Shown: positions 1 to 8,626 of the stretch, piece by piece
How the letters are laid out: each line of letters begins with the position of its first letter
Numbering within the stretch: the first letter of the stretch is position 1
NCBI GenBank assembly: GCA_028284365.1
Contig: JANQRW010000042.1
Location: 1 to 64,000, forward strand
Direction: 5' to 3'
DNA length: 64,000 nucleotides
DNA from: Marinicella sp.
GTDB taxonomy: Bacteria > Pseudomonadota > Gammaproteobacteria > Xanthomonadales > Marinicellaceae
Made by a program: the position numbers and the translations under genes
Notes under the pieces: model-generated
The model's database searches: none
Seen by the model: the letters and a program-made list of their open reading frames with translations, nothing else
Told to the model about the DNA's origin: nothing

Positions 1-25
1 CTTCTGTATAACGTTTGCGTTTCAT
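1..25 (-). mobile_element. 5' end of an IS3-type transposase orfA (truncated by the window edge)
   Basis: Reverse complement of 1-25 reads ATG AAA CGC AAA CGT TAT ACA GAA (MKRKRYTE), the typical OrfA N-terminus of IS3-family elements, preceded by an AGGAG-like RBS. Confidence 0.5.
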
Positions 26-77
26 TTTGAGTTCTCCTCTGTTTGATTTTAAGGGGAAAACTACACTTCGTCATGGC

Positions 78-275
78 TTAATTTTTGGGGGAAAGGTCAT
101 GAGAATAATTTAAAGAAATCACAAAACCACTTAAAACGAAGAAAAAGTCCACCATTAACCAAGCATTTTTCACAAAATTTAATTCTAAATGGCTGTTTGT
201 TGATAAATGAAACAAGGCGACTGATATGGCAGCAAAGCCACGCAAGCTTTCTAGGGGTAAAAACATTTTTTTCAT
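78..275 (-). pseudogene. N-terminal fragment of an acyltransferase-3 family membrane protein
   Basis: MFLPLESLRGFAAISVALFHL...FFFVLSGFVISLNYS is the acyltransferase-3 N-terminus; the ORF stops after about 65 aa next to the putative IS end. Confidence 0.6.
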
Positions 276-719
276 AAAATTTTGCTCCCATTTTATCTTG
301 ATGGGAGGGTCACTAATTGATTCTATACTTTTAAATTGTGTGTTTTCATCATCCTTATCTCTGGCTTGACCTAGGCTTACATTTGGAAACACCCCATTGA
401 GAGTCTTGCGTTTACCATTGATGCGGTGATCCAACCGCGATCATTTTGACTCATTCGGGTTAACTCACAGGTATAAGCCCTTGTCATCTGGTAGCCTTTT
501 TAGCTTATCTTCAGCTTTGTCATTTTTATTGTGCTGATGTTTAAATTCATAAAATAACAGTAACTCTGTTATCAATGAGCGCAGTAAAATTCATGCCACT
601 GTCAAACCTATTATCAAAAGTGATGCACCGTCAAATAGGTTTTATGAAACCTTATATAGCTATCGTGTTAAGCCATATGGAGGTTTTGATGTGGTGGTGG
701 AGTGTTGTGAAACCTTGAA

Positions 720-869
720 ATGGTGCGCCTACAGGGAGAAAGTTCGAACTCTTTGTTTGATGAATTGGCCGAATGGAATGAGCAATTAAAGCACACCGAA
801 TACTATACCGAAGAAGCTGATAATCAACCTCAAAAACCAAGAATCAAGCCCCCAGGAGGCTTGTCATGA
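720..869 (+). CDS. small 49-aa ORF overlapping the mobC start
   Basis: ATG at 720, in frame to TGA at 867-869, which overlaps the mobC ATG (866-868) as ATGA: MVRLQGESSNSLFDELAEWNEQLKHTEYYTEEADNQPQKPRIKPPGGLS. Confidence 0.4.
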   Translation: MVRLQGESSNSLFDELAEWNEQLKHTEYYTEEADNQPQKPRIKPPGGLS

Positions 870-1354
870 CCGCCCAAGGTTCAGGTGGTGATCAGGGTGG
901 CAAAAGACAAGCACCCTTCTCACTGCGCCTCAGCTTCGAGGAAAGAGCCAAGCTGGAAGATTTGGCAGGTGAAATGTCACTGTCTGCTTTTATCAAAGAG
1001 CATTTGTTTCAGGCTCAAATGCCAAGAAAACGCAGAAGACGTAGACCCGCCAAAGACAGTAAACTACTGGCTCAGCTTCTGGCTGTTTTGGGTAAATCAC
1101 GATTACCTCAGAACATGAATCAACTGGCAAAGGCGGCTCATACTGGTTCATTACCTTTACCCATTGAGGTTGAGCGTGAATTGAGACAAGCCTGCTCAGA
1201 CATTCGAGCCATGCGTGAAATGCTCATGAAGGGTTTGGGTTTGAAAGTCAAAGACCAACAAACCAAAGGCAAAGAGTCTTTGAGCCATGCTTTTACCAAA
1301 GCAGCCACGGATATCAGTGAGGTTGGTATGCGCTATCCAAGGCACATACCATGA
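866..1354 (+). CDS. mobC: MobC-like plasmid mobilization relaxosome protein
   Basis: Ribbon-helix-helix-like N-terminus (FSLRLSFEERAKLEDLAGEMSLSAFIKEHLF) and MobC-type NMNQLAKAAHTGSLPL segment; overlaps the relaxase start. Confidence 0.75.
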   Translation: MTAQGSGGDQGGKRQAPFSLRLSFEERAKLEDLAGEMSLSAFIKEHLFQAQMPRKRRRRRPAKDSKLLAQLLAVLGKSRLPQNMNQLAKAAHTGSLPLPIEVERELRQACSDIRAMREMLMKGLGLKVKDQQTKGKESLSHAFTKAATDISEVGMRYPRHIP

Positions 1355-2637
1355 TCATCAAAGCCTCACAGCGCAGTGGAGGTCAAAATCTGGCCTCCCA
1401 CCTGCTTAAAGCAGAAAATGAGCATGTACATGTTCATGAAGTGCGTGGTTTTATCTCAGACGACTTACATGAAGCCTTTGCTGAAATCCATGCCATATCC
1501 CAAGCCACCAACTGTAAGCAATATCTGTTCTCTGTCAGTTTAAACCCACCACAAAATGGACAAGTACATACTGATGTATTCATTAAGACGGCTGATGAAA
1601 TAGAAAAGAAACTCGGTTTACAAGATCAAGCCAGAGCCATTGTTTTTCATGAAAAAGAAGGCAGACGACATGCACATCTGGTTTGGTCAAGAATTGATGA
1701 AACAGAACTCAAAGCCATTAACCTGCCTTTTTATAAAAAGAAGGTCAATGAAATCGCCAAAGAACTCTATCTTGAACACAGCTGGGAGTTGCCAAAAGGT
1801 TTCCGTGATCCTCTGATGAAAGACCCACTCAACTTCAATCAAGCCGAATGGCAACAGGCCATGAGAACAGGCAGAGACCCCAGAGAAATCAAACACGTCA
1901 TCCAGCAAGCATGGCAACATTCTGATGGTAGCAAGGCTTTCAATGCAGCCATAGAACAATACGGTTACAAGCTCGCCAAAGGTGACCGCAGAGGCTTTGT
2001 GATCGTTGATTTCAAAGGTGAGGTTTACTCCCTACCCAAATGGGCAGGCATCAAAACCAAAGAAGCCAAAGCCAAACTGGGCAATCCCAATGACTTACCA
2101 ACAGTCGATGAAACCAAAGAACAATTCAGAAAAGCCCTTACCCCCAAACTCAAAACCATTAGTGACAACTTGAAAGCTGAACAAGCCAAAGAAATGCAAC
2201 TGCTCAACAAACAGAAACTCAAAATAGCTCAACTCCACCAACATGAGCGTAACCACCTAAAGACATACCATGAATACCGCTGGCGAGAAGAAACCAAGAA
2301 ACGCCAGAGTCGTTATAACAAAGGCTTGAGGGGTTTGGTTGATCGTTTCACAGGCAAACACACCGAAGTCAAAAGAAAAAATGAACAGGAAGCCTGGAGT
2401 AACCTGCAACGAGATAAAGAAGAACTTGACACGCTGTTGTTTGAACAACTAGAGCAAAGGCAACAACTACAACAGCAGGTTATACAGCTCAAAAAGCAAC
2501 AACTCCAAGATCATGAATGCCTAGCAAGTGATATAGGCAAAGCTCTTATTTATGAGACTAAAAAGACGACTTTATTTAATGAAAGAAATTATTTTACTCT
2601 AAAGGATAATGTTCAAAATCCTCAAATCGAGAGATAG
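1351..2637 (+). CDS. MobA/VirD2-family relaxase
   Basis: N-terminal relaxase domain with GRRHAHLVWSRID histidine motif; charged coiled-coil C-terminus; downstream of mobC. Confidence 0.85.
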   Translation: MIIKASQRSGGQNLASHLLKAENEHVHVHEVRGFISDDLHEAFAEIHAISQATNCKQYLFSVSLNPPQNGQVHTDVFIKTADEIEKKLGLQDQARAIVFHEKEGRRHAHLVWSRIDETELKAINLPFYKKKVNEIAKELYLEHSWELPKGFRDPLMKDPLNFNQAEWQQAMRTGRDPREIKHVIQQAWQHSDGSKAFNAAIEQYGYKLAKGDRRGFVIVDFKGEVYSLPKWAGIKTKEAKAKLGNPNDLPTVDETKEQFRKALTPKLKTISDNLKAEQAKEMQLLNKQKLKIAQLHQHERNHLKTYHEYRWREETKKRQSRYNKGLRGLVDRFTGKHTEVKRKNEQEAWSNLQRDKEELDTLLFEQLEQRQQLQQQVIQLKKQQLQDHECLASDIGKALIYETKKTTLFNERNYFTLKDNVQNPQIER

Positions 2638-2855
2638 CTTTTTTGCATCTAGCTTGCAAAATAACCGTGAAATTAATACACAAATGATGAATTTTCATGT
2701 ATCTTTATATGCATAATAAGAAATACTAATAATCCCGAGACAGACAATAATCTTAGTTTTTTGAAATTAGCAGACATTTTGAAATGCGATTTGTTTTCAA
2801 ACAAAATTACTAGGCTTATAGATTTAGCAATACAAAATAAGATGGGGGATTATTT

Positions 2856-4016
2856 GTGCCGTATTACAAGCCACTCAAAAACACTTCAATTGCCAACCGC
2901 AAAAGAACCGTTAACGGTTTACAACGCTTACGTCAACAATTAATAGATGAGCGTTTTCCAAATAAAAAATCATTAGACTCACTTATCCTTGGAACATGGA
3001 ATATCAGAAATTTTGATGATGATAGATTCAATTACGGCCCAAGGATGGAAGAATCAATGTATTACATCGCCGAGATCATTGCTCGTTTTGATGTAATTGC
3101 TATACAAGAAGTTTGCGCTGATTTGTGGCCTTTGAAACGGCTAATGCGCATTTTAGGCAGAAACTTTGACTATATTTTTACAGATGTTACTCACAGTTCA
3201 TTGGGAGGCAATAAAGAAAGACTCGGTTTCATTTACGATAAAAGCAAAGTTAGATTCACAGGAATAGCAGGTGAGATCGTTCTGCCTCCAAAACTAATGA
3301 TCAGTGAAGTTAGTTCCAAAAAAAGACAGTTTGCTAGAACGCCTTTTGGCGCGGATTTTCAGTCAGGCTGGTTTAAGTTTTATTTTTCAACTGTGCATAT
3401 CTACTTTGGTTCAAATAGCATAAGTTCAGATAAATACAAAAGGCGTGTTGAAGAAATAAATGCAGTTGCCAAATATCTTGCTAAGGAAGACAAAAAAAGT
3501 GATTCAAACCATATTTTAGTTGGAGATTTCAATATTAAAGAAAGAGGGAGCGATGGATATAATGCCCTTGAAAAAAATGGATTTGAAATTGTCCACAATA
3601 AAAAAGGTAGTAATCGGGATCAAACAAAACACTACGATCAAATTTCATTTAGGGCGAAGAAGGATGAATTGGTTTTTTTAGAGCCAGAGCGCGATGATAG
3701 AACTTTTCAATTTTTTAATAGTGTTTTTCGAAAGGAAGACTTTTCAACATACAAGCCAATAATGAAAAAAATGATTGGCAAGAAGTTAGAAAAGGCAAAC
3801 ATTGAGCTCACCAATGCAACATCACAAACTAAAAAGAAAAAGGCTCAAAAGCAAATTGATAGTTTAAATGAGGCTGTTCTTTCCGATACCTCTCTAAAAG
3901 AATATTACGAAGATTGGAGAACATTTCAAATGAGTGACCACCTCCCCCTTTGGGTTGAAATAAAGATCGATTTTAGTGACGAGTATCTTGAACATTTGAA
4001 AGATTATTCAGAGTAA
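2856..4016 (+). CDS. endonuclease/exonuclease/phosphatase (DNase I fold) family protein
   Basis: GTG start; LGTWNIRNF, VIAIQEVC, HILVGDFNI and MSDHLPLWVEI motifs of the EEP superfamily. Confidence 0.85.
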   Translation: MPYYKPLKNTSIANRKRTVNGLQRLRQQLIDERFPNKKSLDSLILGTWNIRNFDDDRFNYGPRMEESMYYIAEIIARFDVIAIQEVCADLWPLKRLMRILGRNFDYIFTDVTHSSLGGNKERLGFIYDKSKVRFTGIAGEIVLPPKLMISEVSSKKRQFARTPFGADFQSGWFKFYFSTVHIYFGSNSISSDKYKRRVEEINAVAKYLAKEDKKSDSNHILVGDFNIKERGSDGYNALEKNGFEIVHNKKGSNRDQTKHYDQISFRAKKDELVFLEPERDDRTFQFFNSVFRKEDFSTYKPIMKKMIGKKLEKANIELTNATSQTKKKKAQKQIDSLNEAVLSDTSLKEYYEDWRTFQMSDHLPLWVEIKIDFSDEYLEHLKDYSE

Positions 4017-4075
4017 TGCTTCCTATTTAAATTGAATTTTTACTCATACTGAGGGTTGAATTTAGTAACAAAAAT

Positions 4076-5119
4076 TTGTATTTGACAAAATTTATTATAT
4101 TGAAAAGACGTTCGTACACTTTCTATTTAACATTGCTACTTGTATTGCTTTCGATTATTGCAAGCATTTCTTCTATTCTTGTGGGTTTAGCATTTGGTGA
4201 AGGTGGTTTTTTGACAGTTGAGAAACTTAATTGGAGTTTGTATCCATTGTTTTTCATTATTTGTGGACTGTTAATAAAAACATCATGGCATCTTTATATT
4301 GAAGCTTGGAACAGCTTGCCATCCAATAACGTTATTTATAGAAAGAATGTTGTAGAGAGAAGGTTAGATGTAATTAAGCCAACGGTTAAGCTTATAAACA
4401 AAGCCAGAGTCCCATTGATATTTGCGTCAGTGCTATTTGGATTTTTACTGTCTGCAATTGATGCATGGTGTTTATGGTTTGAATATGGCATTTTAAGGGG
4501 TGATCATTACTGTTCTGAGAATGATTTTTCTATTGCATTTAAATTAGAGTCTTATGTGGTTTCGAAATTTTCAAATGGTATTTTCGTTGTAGCAGTCTAC
4601 ACACTTCAAAGCTGTCTTATTTCAATGGGTTTGATAGCTTTATTTCAGATAATACTCCATGGGTACTTCTTTTTATTTTTTGAGAAAATTGAATCAAATA
4701 AAAAATCAAATATCGAGATTAAACTAAATATTAATGATCGATTAGGTGAGTTTGGTCTGACAGAAGTTAATAGGGCTTTGAATACAAACTATATCTTCAT
4801 TGCTGTCGCTATGACAATACCAGTGTTGTCGGCATTTTCTCAACCTGAGGGAGTTATTGATCATGGACAGTGGTTATTGAGATTGTTGCTCCCACTTTTG
4901 CTTTTAGCACCTTTAGCAATCCCTTATTATGATAGGTTTTTCAGAGTGAAAGAAGCATCTGATAGGGCGAAAGCTTCAGCTTCTGAAAATGATGCAGAAG
5001 ACTTTAAGAAACAATCTCTGTTTCCATTTGAAGGGACACAGTTGGGGTATCTGGGTAAAACTGCTGCCGCAATTGCTTTGGCACAATACATTTATCTTTT
5101 CACAAACACTTTTTTTTAA
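4076..5119 (+). CDS. multi-pass membrane protein of unknown function
   Basis: Several hydrophobic helices; 15-bp spacing to the next ORF; TTG start in the track, so the exact start is uncertain. Confidence 0.6.
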   Translation: MYLTKFIILKRRSYTFYLTLLLVLLSIIASISSILVGLAFGEGGFLTVEKLNWSLYPLFFIICGLLIKTSWHLYIEAWNSLPSNNVIYRKNVVERRLDVIKPTVKLINKARVPLIFASVLFGFLLSAIDAWCLWFEYGILRGDHYCSENDFSIAFKLESYVVSKFSNGIFVVAVYTLQSCLISMGLIALFQIILHGYFFLFFEKIESNKKSNIEIKLNINDRLGEFGLTEVNRALNTNYIFIAVAMTIPVLSAFSQPEGVIDHGQWLLRLLLPLLLLAPLAIPYYDRFFRVKEASDRAKASASENDAEDFKKQSLFPFEGTQLGYLGKTAAAIALAQYIYLFTNTFF

Positions 5120-5133
5120 AGGAACAGAGCATA

Positions 5134-5823
5134 ATGACAAAATTGACGCAACAAGCTCAATATGAAATACAAAATCAAGTTAACAAAACCTTATCAAAGT
5201 GGGCAAAAATAATTGGTGTAACTAACTTAATTTTCTTGATAGGGCTTTTTGGATATGTCTTCTTTATTTTCCCAGACCAAGTTATTGGTCCAACCTCTGA
5301 GAAGGTAGTTGAGGAGTTAAAAGGAAGAACCAAAAACTTGTTGAACGAATTGGAGGATGAACATGTTGAAGCGTTTGTATTAATCGGAAATATTGAAGAA
5401 AGAGCAAAAAATCATAACCAAAGACTAGTTGCTCTAAAAGTGGTCTTAGAGTCTTTAGAAAATGAGCTTGAAAGCGTGTCAAAGGGTGTGAACTCAATAA
5501 ATACCCCAGTGATTGAGAAATTAGTAAATTTTATTGAAAGCACAACCGACTCGGAGGAAATAGTGTCATTTGCTGAACAAACATCAAGGCTCAAAGAGGA
5601 TGTTAATCAGCTAAAAGATACAATCGATTCTCTTGGAATGATACCTGAAAAACAGAAATTCGTTATAAATGGGCCAAGAATCGGAGGAGCTGATGCTCAT
5701 GAATGTCCTCCTGGGTATTTTGTGACAAGCCTTCATGCATCAGGTTCTGTTGGTGGGAAATACGGGGTTGATGGAATAAGTGAAATAAGATTTTCTTGTA
5801 GTCCTTTAGTTTCGAAAAAATAG
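5134..5823 (+). CDS. single-TM, coiled-coil protein with a Cys-containing C-terminal domain
   Basis: TM at about residues 25-47, heptad-rich middle, C-terminal CPPGYFVTSLHASGSVGGKYGVDGISEIRFSC. Confidence 0.6.
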   Translation: MTKLTQQAQYEIQNQVNKTLSKWAKIIGVTNLIFLIGLFGYVFFIFPDQVIGPTSEKVVEELKGRTKNLLNELEDEHVEAFVLIGNIEERAKNHNQRLVALKVVLESLENELESVSKGVNSINTPVIEKLVNFIESTTDSEEIVSFAEQTSRLKEDVNQLKDTIDSLGMIPEKQKFVINGPRIGGADAHECPPGYFVTSLHASGSVGGKYGVDGISEIRFSCSPLVSKK

Positions 5824-5928
5824 ATGTGAATTTTAAGCTTTAACTTCTAAACATATGACTTACTTCATAAATTGACCCACTTCATTATTATTGCTATCAT
5901 AATTTCTAAATTAAATGAAAGTTGAAAA

Positions 5929-6576
5929 ATGTTACAAAAATCTAAAAAGATACTTTTAGTTCCCAATGGATATGGACGATTAAGGTATATTGACTCCCTT
6001 TCTAAAGTTCTAGTCAATAACATTAATAGTCAGGTGTTAATTACAGAATACGAAGGTACGAGACATACTAAAGGAAAGTTAAACATTGATAATGCATTGG
6101 CGTCCTTGAAAAAAGACATAAAATCATTAAGCAACCAAGCAAGCACTCGAATTACAATAATTGCACATTGCAGCGCACTTATATTATTAACAAAACTTGA
6201 TCCTAAATCATCTATCTGGGAGAGTGTCAACAAGATTATTGTTTATAACTATTTGGCAAACCCTATGAAAAGTCTCAAACGGTTTTTTTTCAAGGCAAAA
6301 AAGTATGATGTTTCCTACGACTTTAAAAATATAAAAGAAGACATTGAAACTTTCAAGTCATCAGACATAGAAAATATTCCTGTTCCAATTCATATTATTC
6401 ACCCTGATACTCCACTCAACAAACTAAGAGCAAATGATAGGGATTTAAAAAACCTTAATTCACTCCGAAATATCAGCACTGTAAGTAAACCTTCGCTTGG
6501 TTATGAAATATTGGATAAAACACAATCTGAAATTATGGAAACAGTCGTCAAAAGTCAGTTAATTCCTCTGCTATAG
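5929..6576 (+). CDS. alpha/beta-hydrolase-like protein with a Cys in the nucleophile-elbow position
   Basis: ITIIAHCSALILL at the expected elbow position; later PVPIHIIHPDTP strand. Confidence 0.45.
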   Translation: MLQKSKKILLVPNGYGRLRYIDSLSKVLVNNINSQVLITEYEGTRHTKGKLNIDNALASLKKDIKSLSNQASTRITIIAHCSALILLTKLDPKSSIWESVNKIIVYNYLANPMKSLKRFFFKAKKYDVSYDFKNIKEDIETFKSSDIENIPVPIHIIHPDTPLNKLRANDRDLKNLNSLRNISTVSKPSLGYEILDKTQSEIMETVVKSQLIPLL

Positions 6577-6585
6577 AGAAGTCTA

Positions 6586-7962
6586 ATGGAACAAATATTA
6601 ATACTGATTATTTTATTCGTGTACTTAATAGTTGGCTTAATCCCTTCTGTTAAACATGCTGGTGATCGGGCTTATATTATTGCAAATAAAGATCTGAATG
6701 AATTTCAAACGGCTGCAACCATTTTAGCCAGTAAAATTGGAGGTGGTTTACTTGTAAGTTACAGCAGTTTGTTCTACCTTCATGGTACCTCTGCCTTCTT
6801 TTTCTTCATTGGTGCGACATTTGGTTATTGGGTTTATTATCATTTGATCAAGACATATGCTTCTAATTTTAAAAATGAAGATGTAGTATCTCTTACGGGT
6901 TTATTTCAGGAAAAATATGGGTCTGAAAGCTACACACCTCGGTTAATTGGAATATTAGTTACTCTCAGCATGTTGGGCTGGGTTATTACTAATATCATTG
7001 CAGGCACTCAAATCATCTCATCTTTGACAGAGTTCAGTGAACTACTGGTACTCTTTACTTTAATGACGATCATAACCAGCTATCTTCTGATTGGTGGATT
7101 CTATTCAGTTGTAAAAACGGACATTATTCAACTGATTGCTATTATTGTGGCTTTTATCATTGTTACTTTGGCTGCATTCCACTTTACTTCAAACGACTCT
7201 GGTGCCTTATTTGAATTTCAAGGAACAGAGGCAATTGGCATTGGCAAAATAATTTCTTTTTTCATCTTAGGCATTTTATTTCCACTAGGTTCTGCTGAAC
7301 TCACACAAAGGTCAATAGCAGCAAGAGATGAAAAGACATTGAGAAAATCCCTAGTTTTTACAGCTTTAATATATCTTTTAGCTGGATTACTTTTATCTTT
7401 AATTTGTTTTAAATTATCCAGCTTTTTTCAAGCATCTGAACTCAATGAAAATAATTTCTTATCCGTTGGAGTTGCATATTTTTTTAAAGAACAATTATTA
7501 CTAAAAACCATCTGGATTATCGCATTCATTTCGATAGTAGTTTCTTCAGCTGACACTTTCATATTTACATCTGCCTCGTCTTTTGTAACCGATGTTTTAA
7601 AAATTAATAAAAGTGACTATGTAGTTGGCATACGTTGGTCGATCTTTTTGATCTCTTGTTTTGCAATCATGTGCTATTACCTTTTTAACTCCATAACCGA
7701 TGTTACTGTTGTAGCTATAGGAATTACATTGATACTTTCGGCCTTTTTCATTGGAATGAGATTTAGTGGTTTCTTTACAGCCTTAAATAACAGCAAATAT
7801 TCATTTCTTATTGGGTTAATAAGCATTTTGTCACTTATTTTTGCTGTGGCAGTTATACCAAACATAGGAGAGAAACCTGCTTTCGCACTAGTAGGCTTTG
7901 TGATATTTATGCTGCTTTCAACAATGTTAAGTATATTTTTGAAGTTTTCATCATCAAAATAG
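6586..7962 (+). CDS. sodium:solute symporter (SSS) family transporter
   Basis: About 13 TM helices; DLNEFQTAATILASKIGGGLLVSYSSLFY and GGFYSVVKTDIIQLI are SSS-like. Confidence 0.8.
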   Translation: MEQILILIILFVYLIVGLIPSVKHAGDRAYIIANKDLNEFQTAATILASKIGGGLLVSYSSLFYLHGTSAFFFFIGATFGYWVYYHLIKTYASNFKNEDVVSLTGLFQEKYGSESYTPRLIGILVTLSMLGWVITNIIAGTQIISSLTEFSELLVLFTLMTIITSYLLIGGFYSVVKTDIIQLIAIIVAFIIVTLAAFHFTSNDSGALFEFQGTEAIGIGKIISFFILGILFPLGSAELTQRSIAARDEKTLRKSLVFTALIYLLAGLLLSLICFKLSSFFQASELNENNFLSVGVAYFFKEQLLLKTIWIIAFISIVVSSADTFIFTSASSFVTDVLKINKSDYVVGIRWSIFLISCFAIMCYYLFNSITDVTVVAIGITLILSAFFIGMRFSGFFTALNNSKYSFLIGLISILSLIFAVAVIPNIGEKPAFALVGFVIFMLLSTMLSIFLKFSSSK

Positions 7963-7970
7963 AGTAACTT

Positions 7971-8519
7971 ATGACGGAAGCCAAACTTGCACAATACAAG
8001 ATATTGTGGGACACCATAGAATCTGAACTAAAGCGGTTCTGGCAAGGTTTTCATATACTGTCTGTAATGAAAGTCGCCCTCTTAAGTACTTCATTAACAT
8101 TTCTGAATGGTGATGATGATGAACAACGTCTTACGCTCTTACAAAACCTTGTCGAGAATAAGCATATATGGTTGACGTTGTTATTTGGAACTATCGTTTT
8201 GGCAATAATCAATGTATTACTTAACTTGAGAGCTCAATCTGTTTATTTAGCGTTAACATCAGCAGTTAGAGAGTTTGAAAAAGAAGACTCTACACTTAAT
8301 TTAGCTGAGATGATTATTAAAAGCAGCCCAATTTTTAAAGAGCAATCAATCCCTCAAGGTTCTGAATGTACTGAAACGCCAGAAAACCTCAAGATTCCCC
8401 CGAAATATCGAGTAAAGGCTTTCCCATACGCAATGGCGGTGGCAAATGTATTGCCAATATTGATAATCAATATATCATTAATAATTACTTATTTGATTAT
8501 TTTTAATATAAAGCCCTGA
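7971..8519 (+). CDS. small membrane protein with several TM segments
   Basis: Hydrophobic segments at residues about 60-80 and 150-178; 8 bp after the symporter stop. Confidence 0.6.
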   Translation: MTEAKLAQYKILWDTIESELKRFWQGFHILSVMKVALLSTSLTFLNGDDDEQRLTLLQNLVENKHIWLTLLFGTIVLAIINVLLNLRAQSVYLALTSAVREFEKEDSTLNLAEMIIKSSPIFKEQSIPQGSECTETPENLKIPPKYRVKAFPYAMAVANVLPILIINISLIITYLIIFNIKP

Positions 8520-8626
8520 TTTAAGTATATTTGAAACCCTTTTGCGCTCTTAATACCAGATATAAGAATTTTCTACTTTTAATGCCGACTATTTTTCAGG
8601 GGGATTGCAAATGTCCCTCAAAAAAA

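Noticed and set aside
1-866. Copy of the tRNA-Leu 3' end marking a left attachment site
   Set aside because: No match to TGGTGCCGAGGGCGAGAATCG was found by eye in this segment; the left end remains unresolved.
2761-2943. 60-aa ORF upstream of the EEP nuclease
   Set aside because: Overlaps the GTG start of the much better supported nuclease frame and has no recognisable features.
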